Shown: piece by piece, positions 1 to 14,030 of the stretch
Numbering within the stretch: the first letter of the stretch is position 1
Layout of the letters: the number at the start of each line of letters is the position of its first letter
Origin: Diabrotica undecimpunctata
Taxonomy: Eukaryota > Arthropoda > Insecta > Coleoptera > Chrysomelidae
DNA length: 64,000 bases
Reading direction: 5' to 3'
Assembly (NCBI RefSeq): GCF_040954645.1
Contig: NC_092804.1
Location: 90,868,362-90,932,361 of the forward strand
Position numbers and translations under genes: made by a program
The notes under the pieces: model-generated
Databases searched by the model: none
What the model saw: only the letters and a program-made list of their open reading frames with translations
Told to the model about the DNA's origin: nothing

Positions 1-1826
1 GCTTAATACCAAATACCCTAGGTTTGGCCCCCTATTTGCTTCCTGCAGTAGAAATACGTCACATTTGTGTTAAGCGTATATGTCTGATAAGCTTAAGTAA
101 AGTAGAGTGTGTGTATCTGTAGATATGTCCTTACTATTTATAGACATAAGTAGAATAGTTGGTCCTAAAAAGGACCGATTTGACAAACATCATATTGAAC
201 GGGTGATTGAAGAATTAACCGATTAAATAATTATTCATTATCCAGAGTAAGAGTACGCTCGATTGCGGTGGTCTTATTGTAACTTCAAATTTTGTGAAGG
301 CTTTTACTTTGAACTCCATAAAAATTTAAATTTTGCATACTGTTACTTATAGACGATATTTCGAGTCAGATTTGTTTAGTAATAACTGTACTTATATAGT
401 CTCTTTGTGAAAAGTAAATGAGCTTGTAATATCGGTTTACAACTCATATATGGATAATAAGGAAATAAACAGGTTAAAATGTGACAACAAATTGCTATAT
501 AAGAGTACGAGACAATATTCATATGCTGTGGCAAAATCATCATATTTGGGTTTCATATTTCAATTATCATATTTACATTGATATTTATGTGGCAATCAGC
601 TGTAAAAGTCATTGCCTTTTTTTCTGTCATATCATATTTTAGCATATCATATTTTGAGTGAAATTGATCCTAAATTCGTCTAATAATATTAAGTTTTTAA
701 AACAGCTGTGTTTTTATGCTCATTCGGTTACCTTTTGTAAACCAGTCTGTGTAAATATAAGGGATTTATATAATCTTTTCATTTCGTAATCTTGTCGTTT
801 CATAATTATAGTTCTCTTGCTTTTATTTTCTATATTTTCTATATAAAGATCATCGTCATCGTATAGTCAGAACGCAACAAGATTCTATTGCCTTTTTGAA
901 AATACAGCCACGTAAATGGCGTTTTTAAAATTTATGTCAATATTTCTGAAGTGCCTTTTCTAGGATAATTTTTTAAAGCCTAGTTCGTTTGATTATATGT
1001 AATTGATTTGATAGTCCACAACAGATAAGTATTGATTGTAGGTAGGATAGCAGGTGTTGATAAATATGATGGGTCGGTAGATAGTCTCATTATTCCTAAA
1101 TCTGACCATATGTTACCTCCCTCTTCATTTGTGGAAGTCCTAAGGACATTTTTTCTCTTGGGGCATCCTCCCAATTTAACTTGGAAATGCAGTTATTATA
1201 GTCTTTGGATAAAGCCAGCGCAACTTTAGCATTGAGATTTAGTTTCTTGTACGACGTTGCTATCTTTATATATGTGTTTGATCTTGGAATTAGTTATGTT
1301 CGGTATTGGTTAGTACTCGGACCTCTGTAAGTCGGAAAATACCTCTGATGGCTTTTCTAGCAATCCTGGTCTAATTAATACGTTCTCGTCACGTCTCCAC
1401 ATATTAGCACTGGTTTGCTCACTATTTTATATACCCTAATTTTATGGATTCGAATTAGACTTCTGGATTTAAAAGAGGGTTATATATACATATACATCAG
1501 TTAGCTACCTGAATATTTCCTTTTATTTCTTATGTAACAACGTTACCTACGATATCTAAGACGCTGCAATCTTTCAAAATTATATGGCTTTATTGTTCCG
1601 TTATGCCCTAATCTAGATCCTCTCTTTTGTATGTTAAAGAACATTTATTTGATTTTCTCATTAGTGACTATTAGACCGCTTTTTTTGCTGCTACTAGCAT
1701 TATTTTATAGCATTTTATTATTTAATTTATAGATTAAATCCGGATAGCAAATAGATATTCTTTACTTTCTCAGATATTCTAACATACAAAATCCTATTAA
1801 ATTGTCAAAACCTTCCTTGCATATTC
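1..1826 (+). repeat. Degenerate interspersed repeat, left copy
   Basis: No convincing coding frame. The first ~480 bases (starting GCTTAATACCAAATACCCTAGG-like) recur at 13,141-13,660 and, inverted, across 60,666-61,018 plus 53,780-54,110. The stretch about 900-1,800 recurs inverted at about 52,720-53,600 and in parts at 17,820-18,030 and 19,985-20,500. Short open frames at 980-1,229 are incidental. At 13.1 and 61.0 kb this repeat directly abuts a CR1-like RT relic on its 5' side, so it may be the upstream part of that old retrotransposon. That link is inference. Confidence 0.6.
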
Positions 1827-2580
1827 TATTCACTTATGAGGAGCAGCAGCAATATCAGTACCATAATAATGCGTATAGTTCTGGACTCGCTAATTGTTGG
1901 ATAATGAGAAGCATGAGTGTAGCAGTTTTAATGTTTTCGGGACTGCTACCTGGTATCGGGGAGCAGAATTATCATTACCGAGTTATATACCGAGAATATA
2001 GGAATTATTACCTGAACTTTATTATTATTGAACAACAATATATTCCCTAGTAAAATAATCATGAATTTACAGTAAGAAAAATTTTTGAACGTTGGTTATG
2101 AAAACATCATGTACATACCACCGGGTTCACTATGTCGATATCCAGCAAAATCCCTGTAATAATGATACGGGAAACCAAAGATGAAAATATGCTTCAAGAA
2201 ACTGTGTGTTATAAAACAGTCGAATAAAATACAGATTCTCAATTCAAATAGTCAAAAAATTAATGAACAGCTTACTAAAATAGAAATAACGCCTATTTAA
2301 GAAGTACTCCATTAACGGCCCAAGGGACAAAGCACTCCTAGCATATGCTAATGATATATATCTCATAACTCTAATAAGAAACTCTCCCGTCCAAAAATTT
2401 CAATAAAGTGAAGACAGCACGAAAAATGTTTCACTTAAAATCAACGAAATGAAAACCAAATACAAGCGAATCAACAAAAGAGACCAATTCAATAAATCTC
2501 GATAAAATATTAAAGTTAATAACTACAATTTTGAAAATATAGAACACTTTAAATATCTTAGATAAATAATCGTGGTTAAT

Positions 2581-3609
2581 AAAAAAACGGGTGTGGCAGT
2601 CCAGTGGGACTGCCGGTAGAAGTTATACTTCTATACACGCGTTCGCCGTTACAAATTTATATGGGAGTCAATCTGCACAATCATTACATATTTAATGCTA
2701 TAGGTAAGAGAGAGCAGAAAGAGAAAAATAATTAGGTATATAGGTATATGGTGCATCGTTTGCTGTATTTAAACATTTGACCTGTAATAGGAGTATAGTA
2801 AATGAAGGATTGTATCAATATTTTAATGAAAATATATATTTTTATTTTCATATATGTATAAAAGGAGTTGAATGCAAAAAAATTTTTTTACGCATACTCT
2901 GCAGTAAAATGCATTGTTTATTTTGTTATTAATATAAAAATTACAATACAATACACTGCAACATAATTCAATATAATAATACAATACAAATTAAAATGCA
3001 ATATTCATAAGTATTTAAAACTGCCAATATACATAACTTACTTTACGAAGATAAAAATAAAAAACCAACAACTCGGATTATGTTGTAAATTTTCATTTAA
3101 TTTTAAAATTTAGCATTTTTGCGTATATTACATGTATTTAATAACATTAACGTGAGGTTTTTAAATATTTCAAAAATAAAAAAGGAAATTCATATTGGGA
3201 TTCGAACTCACGTACACCAGCGTATGAACCAAACACGTAAAAGATTTGCCAATTAGACATGATACTAACGGATTTCAAAATTGACAGTTGTCTGTCATAC
3301 AGTGATTATTTTGAAATGCAAAAGCCTAAAATAATTATGAACATTTAATAAATAATACAAAACATATCACATAAATAATAATATTAATATATATTATATT
3401 ATATAAGTATATAACATTATATAATATAATATAATATATTTATAATATTAAATATATATACAAAAGGAACATTTTTATTCCCGAGGTAGGAAGAGAGAGA
3501 AAATATATCTTATGTCTCTCTCTTACTCATTATCTTACATATGTAATGGTTTCACAGATTCACTCCCGTGCAAATTTCCAACGCCGTGCGTATAGAAGTA
3601 TAACTTCAA
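2581..3609. mobile_element. ~1 kb inverted-repeat DNA element (MITE-like)
   Basis: The ends carry an imperfect inverted repeat of about 100 bp. GAAGTTATACTTCTATAC near 2,618 matches the reverse complement of the sequence ending near 3,609, and similarity continues through the GGGAGT..AATCTG blocks into AAGAGAGAG. Comparison with the empty site in unit 2 (around 4,940) shows an insertion at a TA-rich site (ttaata / aataatg), compatible with a TA or short AT duplication. The left end also holds a hairpin (GGCAGTCC-AGTG-GGACTGCC). There is no transposase frame, so it is non-autonomous. Superfamily is not resolved. Confidence 0.6.
3181..3275 (-). other. tRNA-like / B-box-like patch inside the 1 kb element
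   Basis: On the minus strand about 3,185-3,265 contains GTGAGTTCGAATCCC, close to a Pol III B box and tRNA T-arm, preceded by TAATTGG, vaguely D-arm-like. The T stem pairs poorly and no clean acceptor stem or anticodon arm can be folded, so I do not call a tRNA gene. It may be a tRNA-derived remnant such as part of a SINE. Confidence 0.25.
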
Positions 3610-4196
3610 TAATGCCACTAAAGAATCACAGAGCATAATTCAAACTTTAGACCTATTTTAATACATGGATGCGAATCATGGACAAAATAGGAAAGAACTA
3701 CGAATATATGAAAGAAAAATAATAAAAAAAATGTTTTAACCTCATTATCATATCGCTTACCAATCCGTATAGAATAAGAACATATACTGAATAAAGAAAG
3801 CTCTTATACCGATATTGTTCAGGAAAATAAATCGCTTAAGGTAGATCGGACACATGCATAGACGTCAAGATGTCAAACTTGTAAAACTGGTATGGAAGGA
3901 AGTTAGCACAGAAGAATGCCACTTGGGCGTCTCAGTATGCAATGGAGAGAAAACTTCCAATCATATCTCAAAAAATTAACATTTCGTTTGATTACAGATT
4001 CGTGGAAAATCGACCAACTTGGAGAAAAGTTAGCGAAGACTCACCCAATGTTATAGCGCTACGTAACGATGATGATAAAGAGAAAGGAGAAACAGTGACA
4101 AAAAGCAACAAAAATGGACTAATGGAGCAAAGCTGCTTCAAAATCTTGATTGGAAGGGATTGAAATGAAAGTATAAGAAATACAATGGATGAGGGG

Positions 4197-5424
4197 GATT
4201 CACTTATGAGGGGCAGAAGCAATATCAGTACTATAATAAGGCGTATAGTCCTGGACTGGCTAATCGTTGGATAATAGGAAACATGAGTGTAGCAGTTTTA
4301 ATGTTTTCTTGACTGCTACCTGGGATTGGGGAGCAGAGATATCAGTACCAAGTTAAGGCATATAGGAATTGTTGCTTGAACTTTAATATTATTAAATAGC
4401 ACTATATTTCCTAGTAAAATCGTCATGACTGTACAGTAAGACAAATATTCGAACGTTGGTTATGGAAACGTTAAGGACATACTATCAAGTTCCCTATGTC
4501 GATATCCCGAAAAATCTTTGTAATAATGATAACCGAACCAAAAAAACAGAGATTAAAATAGGCGCCAAGAAACTGTGTTATAAAACAGTCGAATAAATAC
4601 AGATTCTCGATTTAAATATTCAAAAAATTTATGAACAGCTTACTAAAATAGAAATAACGCATATTTAAGATGCAATCCATTAATGGACCAAGGCCAAGGT
4701 ACAAAGCACTCCTAGCATATGCTAATGATATTGATTTCATAAGAAACTCTCTCCCGTCCGCAAACGACGTTAACAAAGTGAAGAGAGTACGAAAAATGTT
4801 TCACTTAAAATCAACAAAATGAAAACCAAATACAAGCGAATCAAAAGAAGAGAGCAATTCAATACATCTAGATAAAATAATAAAGTCAACAACTTCAATT
4901 TCAAAAGTATGGAATAAATATCTAAGATCAATAATCACGGTTAATAATAATGTCACTAAAGAAATATAGAGCATAATTCTTCTAAAATTTTTTAACCTCA
5001 TTATTATATCACTACAAATCCGTATAGAATAAGAACATATACTGAATAAAGAAAGCTCTTATAACGATATTGTTCAGGAAAATAAATCGCTTAAGGTAGA
5101 TCGGACACATGCATAGACGCCAAGATGTCAAACTTGTAAAACTGGTATGGAAGAAACTTAGCACAGAAGAATGCCACTTGGGTGTCTCAGTATACAATGG
5201 AGAGAAAACATCCAATCATATCTTAGAAAATTAACATTTCATTGAAGATTTGTGGAAAATCGATCAACTTGGAAAAAAGTTGTAGTTAGCGAAGACCCAC
5301 TCAGTGTTGTAGCGCTACGTAATGATGACAATAAAGAAAAAAAAGAAACAGTGACAAAAAGCAACAAAAATGGACTAATGGAGTACAGCTGCTTCAAAAT
5401 CTTGATAAGAAATACAATAGATGA
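4197..5424 (+). repeat. Tandem duplication, unit 2 (RT-derived)
   Basis: Second head-to-tail copy of the 1,827-4,196 unit, without the 1 kb insertion. It serves as the empty-site reference for that element. It contains a decayed RT remnant at about 4,690-4,970, with LLAYANDIDFI in frame and then a stop after the ..HLKSTK segment. Between the units there are scattered substitutions and small indels, so the duplication is not recent. Confidence 0.7.
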
Positions 5425-6180
5425 TTGATGGATTCGAGAAACTTGAGACTAGAGAAAGGCACTCTGCCGAAACAGTTGTAGTGATAAGATACAATTAATT
5501 TGGTGAAAGTTTTGAAAACAAAGTTTGTAGTATTTTGTTGTTAAATAAAATGGAATTAACATACGACATTATATACGCTATAATAACTAGACAACTTGTA
5601 TGATACGGACATATAAGGAGAAAGTTTCATGAAACAATAAACTACCCAATATTCGTTATGAGTGAAATCGATATGAATAAAGAAAATGAGGAAAACTATG
5701 GCAAAAAGGTAAAAAAAAGTAGTAATTAAAAAATGAGAGAGGTACCTTGTGGACAACATGTGCTTAATTAGGAACGAATTGAGATAAATAATCAAGACGA
5801 CAAAGAACATTTTAAATTGATAAATCTATAAGATTTTTAACAATGCATATTTATAGGTCATTTTCAGAGCCAACGTGCTAATTGTATGTAAAATGAAACT
5901 TTTTAAGGTTTTTAATGTTTGTATGAAAGATAAAACCGTATGAAACATGACCGTGAAATTTATATACCAATCTATAAATCTCTTTTAAAAGAATACTGAC
6001 ACCTATACATTATCCCAATACTACATATCATAATACTAAGAAGTCTGTTATTTTAATCTAAGAATAGGCTTTATAATTTACGAGAGATTTAATTTAATGT
6101 ATTTAAAATTTTCCAGGATCCGGTATTGTAATAAGAAACAAAATTTCACTACAAGGCTTGAAATCGTGTTAAATTTGACT
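5425..6180. other. No recognisable feature
   Basis: AT-rich sequence with only short chance frames on either strand. I find no RNA gene, clear repeat boundary or coding signal. Confidence 0.5.
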
Positions 6181-7130
6181 TTAGATATTCTTTTTGAGAT
6201 TTAAAGATTTTGTCTTTTTTCCCAAGACTTTTCTTCCCTCTACTCTTCCTTGCATGATGACGCGTAGAAGAGAGTATTTATCGTTTGGAACTATGTAGCC
6301 CAGATACGATGTCCAGATAGACAATTCGTTTGAGACTTTTACAGTCCAAGGAATTTTAAGAATACGCCTATATAGCCAGATTTCGAATGCCTTTAATTTG
6401 TTTACAGATTTGGCTTTCAGGGTCCAAGCTTCTACCCCATAGAGCAGTTGCAACCATACATAACATTCGACGATCTCAATCTAATAACCATACTCAATTT
6501 CTTATTTGTAAACATTGACTTTTATCTGTTTAGTTTAGTCCTATCTTTTTGCTTTATCTGATAATGATTTATATAAGAATTTGTAAATCATCTATATTTT
6601 CTGTCGTAATTGGGGTTTAGTATGCAAATTTTTTGTTATTAATGATGCTCACTCCATTCCTTACTTCTTTCCCATAGTGTCTCCTAAAATAGTAGTTGGG
6701 AGTACACATTAAATAATTGTGGTGACATTTCACATCACAACAAACATCTCTGGCTGACTCCTTTTTGAATTTCTGCTTGATTTGTCTCATCTTTCACCCG
6801 CATGACCGCTGTTTGATTTTAGTAGATTTTTTATTAAATTAATATCTTGGTATCTAGGTTTATGTGTTTTAATGCATGTATGGGCTTACCAGGTTGAACT
6901 GTGTCAAATACTTTTGAAAATCTATATTAGATAAGAATACGCTTTCATTATAATCTCTTCATGTTTGTAATAGTACCACCATTGCGCACAATTCCTCTTT
7001 TGTTCCCAATCCACCTCTAAATCCAAACTATGTGTTGCCCCATTGTTCTTCACATTTTTTATTGACAGACGATTTAATGTTGTTATTAACCGGATGGCAT
7101 TTATGACTTTTATTAAATTTTAATAATCGT
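6181..7130 (-). pseudogene. RTE-like non-LTR RT relic
   Basis: Read on the minus strand from about 7,130 downwards, degraded RT landmarks appear in order. There is a GFRGGLGTKE-like segment near 7,000, a FDTVQ box near 6,915-6,935 (RT motif A region), then the post-RT tail. The tail is the clearest part (6,181-6,453), with LLYGVEAWTLKAKSVNKLKAFEIW and a YRRILKIPW box typical of RTE/BovB-type ORF ends. Multiple stops and frameshifts separate the pieces. The same tail type recurs at 51,792-52,389. Confidence 0.7.
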
Positions 7131-8485
7131 TACAAATCAAGTTTTTTGGTGACATATTATTCTTTTAATGTTTACTTCTCATTTAATGTCTATATTTTGT
7201 TAGATATTTTTAGAGTAAATATATGATGACTTAAAACGAATTGATCAAGAGTAGTGAATCGATGCCAAGAGCCGCTATTCTATTAAGCTACCCTTCACGA
7301 CGCCATCTTGTGGCGCTAGTTCCGTGGCGCTAGTTCCGTGACGCTCACCTCAGCATTTTACTGTAGAGAGAAAAATAATACAATGCCAGTATAGAAGCTT
7401 TGTTTTAAAAATATGCCATAAGGAAAGATATAAAAGTATTCTTGTCATTATATTATATTGCATACTGTATTATTAACAAAATTTTTCATAATACATTCTG
7501 ATATACGCTTTCTCTTGCCGCTAACGAACAGAAGTTTTTATTAACTTTTCGGTAATATAATTATGTAGGTATTTATATTTTTAACTTCTTATCATAATGC
7601 TAGAGTACAAAAGTAGTTATACTCTACTGTATTTTTTTCGGGGGGGTTCTATTTTTTAACTGTGTGATGAATTCTTGTATTTCAGTTCGTACGATTTGCG
7701 TTAATTAATTTAATGATATTTCTGGAGTTACAAGTGTATACTCAGTTTCTGTTGTTCCGTTTATTTATCTGAGATATGTTATTCATTCTTCTCTAGGGAT
7801 GTACTTAATCTCAATCAATTCTTTGATTTGGTTTTTGCCCTCTTTCACATCTGTTTCAAACCCTCCGGCGGACTTTTGTGTCTTCATTTTATATAAGCAT
7901 TTTTTTTCTTAGCATTTTACTTTTACCTCTTTTAATAAAGTGTATCTACATTTCTTTCTCAAAGAGCCTCTTTTATTTTTGTTTTTATGTTGGTATTATA
8001 ATTTTTCAAATTAATTCGACATTATTTCCACATTATTAAGGTAATTAATTGTACACTAATATTTCATTATCGTAAACTATGATTGATTGATTAATTGTTA
8101 GATTGACACAAAAGTTGAGAAACTAAGTTTATAGGTTATGTCATACTATTGACAAATGTTGATAGTGTTAAGTAAATTATTATTATATATTTAACAAAAT
8201 ATATTTCTATAGTTAAAATTTGTGCAATTCTTATTTTCATTCAATTCCTTGTTCCTATTGTGCAATTTAATAATATTCATATCAATAAATATTCTACCGA
8301 GAAAAAGACGTTGTCACGTAAAATCTTCGCCCGTAAAACCGACTTTACAGGCAACCGATTTTTTTCCTTCAAATCATCAAATTTTCATAAATTGTTTATA
8401 TTTCGTTGTAGTAAAATTCATATTTTCCGATAAGCCTAACATATGCAGCAGCGGTGTCATGAAACCGAAATAATCCAGTTCTGCA
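7131..8485. other. No recognisable gene; short local tandem duplication
   Basis: AT-rich with no supported coding frame. A short direct duplication is visible at about 7,309-7,345, where TGGCGCTAGTTCCG occurs twice in succession. Confidence 0.5.
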
Positions 8486-9495
8486 TCTAACCTGATGTCC
8501 GAAGAAAGTAACATAATGGTACAAAACGATTTAAAACCATACTTAAAACAAAAAATAATTCAAAAATGGCAACAAACTTGGAACAACACTCCATTAAGGC
8601 TATACGAAGTTAACAAACATCCATATCTTTGGAAACCAAAAGTAAAATACAGAAGAGAGCATGTGATGCTTACCCGTGTCGTCTCCGGTGTAACTAATAA
8701 ACGTATGAAAAGTCGATAGCATCTTGGTGCAAGTTTCCATGTTTATTAATGTCTCAAACTTTTGCGCAATATGTTGCAATATTGCGTAGTTAGCCGGTAC
8801 GCCTTTATTGTGGCATTGTCTTGAAAAAGACAATGCCTTTATGGTTTATTTACTTTTGTAGAAATAAAACACAGGTTTTCTAAGAAGAAAAAAACTCAGC
8901 TTCAGAGTCTTAGAAAATTCGCAGAGCCCTTCGAGCAAAGTGCTCTAGGGAGCTACCCTAGACGGGTAAAACCATACTGACTTGAGATCCGAAAATGTCC
9001 CATATTTAAAGATAAATTAACTTTTATATGAAACTTTTTCATTTCTCAACCAATTAAATTTAATTATAAGTTCCAGAAGGAAGGGCGATGCACATCGAGG
9101 TGCGTGATTGGTGGGACCTGATGACAGCCGTCTCCGTATCGGCCAGACACGACTTACTCATGGCTATTTACTACAGCGCAAAAATAAACCAGTTTGTGAA
9201 GTGTGCAACCATGTTCTAACGGTAAAACATTTTTTAATACAGTGTCCTAAATATAACAGTGAACGACTCAAATATAGCATACCCAACTGCCCTAGAAGAA
9301 AATACAGATACCCAAAGAATAATTTCTTATCTTAAAGACTGTCAACTTCTTCATAAGATTTAAAACATACATTGTAATACACATACATATTATTATTATT
9401 AATTGTAAACTAATATATATACACTATTTGTATCAAGTGTAACATTATACTAAATACGCTAATGCCTCTGCGTGGTAGATGCGTTTAAAAAAAAG
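8486..9495 (+). pseudogene. Non-LTR retrotransposon 3' end (ORF2 C-terminus), interrupted
   Basis: Two pieces of the region downstream of RNase H. One is at 8,495-8,680 (DLKPYLKQKIIQKWQQTWNN, then VMLTR). The other is at 9,120-9,335 (RLRIGQTRLTHGYLL, then a Cys/His finger PVCEVCN..TVKHFLIQC). The same order is seen in the intact element A ORF2 C-terminus (DLKPYLKSKLYDVWQNQWNR ... VCFVC..HILIEC), so this is a related family. It ends in a short A run near 9,487-9,495. A foreign ~440 bp block separates the pieces. Confidence 0.7.
8688..9128. mobile_element. Possible small insertion inside the RT relic
   Basis: The ORF2-like translation breaks off after VMLTR and resumes at RLRIGQ. The octamer CGTCTCCG occurs on both sides (8,680-8,687 and 9,129-9,136), which would fit an 8 bp target duplication. 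No convincing terminal inverted repeats and no coding frame are visible. Removing the block does not restore one clean frame, so additional decay or a different boundary is possible. Confidence 0.3.
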
Positions 9496-9539
9496 GTATT
9501 TTTATTTGATTATAGATTATATTAGATTTATATTAGATT

Positions 9540-9990
9540 AGATATTCAGTTTTGTGAAAGCGCCTGTCTTAGACAAATTAAAGGAGCGCTCCTAAGATTT
9601 TTCGGGGTTTGGCTTAAAATTAATTCGTAGTTTATTTTTATTATATTTAAGGCATCATTTAGATTTTTTTTCACTTCAGCAACAAAAGTTTTGGTTGTGC
9701 AATGTATCGTCTACATGAAAGTCCTAGTATCTACTGTGTAGATACTAGGACAGTGTAGGTGCCATTACGCTACCCCAAGCGAGACCATTCATCTGCGTTC
9801 TTCATCTTACCATTGAATGATACGAAAAATTTTCTGTTCTGTAGATATACGCGGATAAAACACGTGATGTTTTTATCTAAGGCGATGTCATACAGTTTTG
9901 GAGAAATGTCCTCTAATTTAATATGTCGTAAGTGGCATTTAGATTGACAAATACCACCCCTGATACCCGATATCTTTTGTATCCGTTGTT
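9540..9990 (-). pseudogene. CR1-like RT fragment, copy 1
   Basis: Minus-strand remnant of an RT family seen four times in this window (also 12.1-13.1, 45.2-45.5 and 61.0-62.6 kb). The conserved stretch around 9,750-9,960 covers the region from the motif A neighbourhood (FVNLNAA-type) through a RFF..LNGK segment to a LPQG-like box, all with stops. Similarity at the nucleotide level with the other copies is obvious. Confidence 0.6.
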
Positions 9991-11580
<1,590 letters not shown>

Positions 11581-12129
11581 ATACGGATTACACTAAGTAA
11601 CAGAGGATATCTTATTACCTGATATAACTACGTACTAAAAGGTAACTGGTTCTTTAAAAACAGGTATATAGATACAAAAGGATTTGGGATTATTATTTAA
11701 TGGAATATTCGCTTGCATAGGAAATTTTATTTTTCTGCGTTTTTAAAAATGTTGTTCTTTTATTTAATATAATTTTATTAATTCAATGCCGAACTCGATG
11801 TTTTTTTTAATTGCAGAAATTTCGTAATATATTTTGTTTACGTGAGTATGTCTTTGTACGTTTTATGTAAGCATCCGATTAATAAAAACTAATTTTATTT
11901 CATCCAATCTTCTGCGATATATTGTATAAAGCTTTTTTATTATTTGAGTTCTTGTCTTATTTGTTTCCTACATATGATATCTCGATAAAAGGTTATCTCA
12001 AAATAAATATGGTTAAGAGCTACAATAGATATTTTTGTGTTAAAATTGGTAGTAGTGTGCACAAAAATAAAGAATGGTTAATTTGTCTAACAAGGTATAT
12101 TCAGCAGCAGATGCATATAGTGCAAGCGT
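11581..12129. other. No recognisable feature
   Basis: AT-rich spacer. The 72-residue frame at 11,922-12,140 has no recognisable family and runs into the next repeat, so it is not called. Confidence 0.45.
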
Positions 12130-13140
12130 CTATGTTTTAAAGGCGGAAGGATGTTCACCTCATTTTTAGGTGACAAGCTTGCGAACAATATTATTTCTGG
12201 TCCTCAATTTACCTTTTAGTTTTAAACAATAATCTGTGACTGCCCCGTGCGATACAAACTATTTTCAAGGAATTTATAGGGAGTCTACGTTTAACAATTT
12301 CATGACATTATTGGATGTTTAGTTTTGTGAAAGCGTCTATGTTAGGGAAATTGAAGGAGCACACACGAGCTTTTCAGGGGTTTTGGCTGAAAATTGATTC
12401 ATAGTTTATTTTTATGGTGCAATAATAGGTGTATCGTCTATATAATAGAAGTCCTAGTAGCTACCGGTATGGATCGTTCGTTTGTGTAAATGTTATACAG
12501 TGTAGGTGCCTTTATGCTACCCCAAGCGAGACCGTTCTTCATCTGCTATTCTTACCATTGAGTGATACAAAAAATATTCTCTTGTGTAGGCATATCCAGA
12601 CAATATAAGTGAATTTGTTATCTAAGGGGATATCATATAGTTTTTGAAAAAATATTCTGTAAGTTAAGGTGTCGTAAGCGGCATTTAGATTGAAAAATAC
12701 CACCACTGATACCCGATATTTTTCGTACCCATTTTTGATTTAGTATTTGTGATGAACATCACTTTGAATAGCTGACAAAATAAAGATATTGGCCGATAGT
12801 TTTTGTGGTCGTTGGAGTTTTTGCCAGGTCTAAGCAAGGTAACAACTTTGGCTTGTCTCTAGACTTTGGGTATCTCCTAATTTGAATACAGTTGTTCATC
12901 ATCTGGATAAGCCATTGTAGTGTTTTTGGTCCAGATTTCGTAATAAGCTTTGTGCTCAGATCCTCAATGTCGGTATTTGTATTATTTTTCATTAAATATG
13001 TAGATGGTGGATCCAAGCTCAAAATCGTTAAAAGGTTCTCTTAGCTGACTGGTTTTGTCCTTTCTTACTTTGAGTTATTCTTTGCTTTTTTTCCGATAGA
13101 AATAGTATGTCTATATCTATAATGTGGTTTTCAGCGATCA
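12130..13140 (-). pseudogene. CR1-like RT fragment, copy 2
   Basis: Minus-strand relic homologous to 61,019-62,120 (plus strand). From right to left it contains a PCLDLAKTPTTTK-type block (the GK..P..YRPIS region upstream of RT motif A, 12,759-13,022), then a FFVSLNGKNSR-like segment near 12,540-12,580. Many stops are present. It directly abuts the 13,141 repeat, as the 61 kb copy abuts 61,018, suggesting one ancestral composite element. Confidence 0.65.
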
Positions 13141-13830
13141 GCTATATACCAAATACCCTAGGTTAGGCCCTATATGTGTTTCCTGTACTAGAAATTAGTC
13201 AGATTCGTGTTTAGCTCATAGGTCTGATAAGTTTAAGTAAAGTAAAGTTTCATGATTTTTAGATATACCCTTAACAGTTATAGACATATGTTATTAGAAT
13301 AGTTGGTCCTAAAAAGGACCAATTTGACAAAATCATATTAAAGGGGTGACTGAAGAATTAGCCGATTAATTAATTAATCATTACAAGGGGTATGCCCGAT
13401 TGCGGTGCCTTATTAGTACTTCAATCTTCCTAAAGGCTCGTTTTTTAAACCACATAAGTAATGCGTAATCTTTTACTTTTTATTAAAAATTTAAATTTTA
13501 CATGCCGTGTATTACTTTTTGAAGATATGTCGAATCAGATTTGTATAGTAATAATTTTAGGTTCTAAAGAACCTCTTTGTGAAAAATAAATAAGTTTGTG
13601 ATATCTGTCACAACTCATATATAGATAATAAAAAAAATAAACAGGTTAAATAAGTGTAAACAATCTTAACTACGTACATCGGCGCCACTGTTCAGGTGAT
13701 GGGTTTATCACAGATATCAAAGGTTACATTTTAATTCAATGTTCTATTTACGTATCTTCAATATTAAAAAAGTAGAAAAAGACATGTTTATGCTTTTATT
13801 TTTTTAAATCTATTCTAATTTCTTTCTAGA
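13141..13830 (+). repeat. Interspersed repeat, middle copy (part 1)
   Basis: Begins GCTATATACCAAATACCCTAGG, matching window position 1 and the reverse complement of 61,018. Similarity to position 1 runs ~500 bases. From about 13,650 it follows the 53.8-54.0 kb copy better (GGCGCCA.TGTTCAGG..ATGG). No coding frame. Confidence 0.65.
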
Positions 13831-13884
13831 GTTCCGTCTTTTTTGAACGATCTGTGTTCTTTTTTCAATTGGGCACTTGTCCAA

Positions 13885-13985
13885 AGCTATGACAAATACT
13901 CTGTCCTCTGCTATTCTACATTAATATGACATTCATTATTTTCTCTAAACACTCCGTCCTCTGCTATTCTACATTAATATGACCG
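13885..13985. repeat. Short direct duplication
   Basis: The segment CTCTGTCCTCTGCTATTCTA plus the following ATTAATATGAC is repeated with one change about 60 bases later (13,896-13,931 and 13,948-13,983). Confidence 0.8.
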
Positions 13986-14030
13986 ATTTATTTTATCTTT
14001 CTTGCAACTATTTTAATGGTTATCCTGTGT

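Larger units (their letters stand above)
2160..4170 (+). pseudogene. RTE-like reverse transcriptase relic, unit 1
   Basis: Broken coding remnant on both sides of the 2,581-3,609 insertion. Around 2,335-2,360 the translation gives LLAYAND, a degraded form of the RT catalytic YADD box, followed by stretches like the region after motif C (lysine-rich, KTKY-like). Several stops and frame changes occur. The part after 3,610 resembles the post-RT segment of the same family. It is non-functional, and assignment to RTE rather than another non-LTR clade is tentative. Confidence 0.5.
1827..4196 (+). repeat. Tandem duplication, unit 1 (RT-derived), carrying a ~1 kb insertion
   Basis: Starts with ATTCACTTATGAGG and is followed head-to-tail by a second copy from 4,197. 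Shared blocks include the CTGGACT..GCTAAT..TTGGATAAT segment, a degenerate RT fragment (about 2,160-2,580) and a downstream block (3,610-4,196). A 1 kb inverted-repeat element splits this unit and is absent from unit 2, so it arrived after the duplication or was lost from unit 2. Without it the unit is ~1.34 kb. Related sequence occurs inverted at about 50.9-52.7 kb and partly at 20.5-20.7 kb. Confidence 0.7.

Noticed and set aside
3181..3275. Possible tRNA gene on the minus strand
   Set aside because: Only the T-arm/B-box is convincing; acceptor and anticodon stems do not fold, so it is reported only as a tRNA-like patch.
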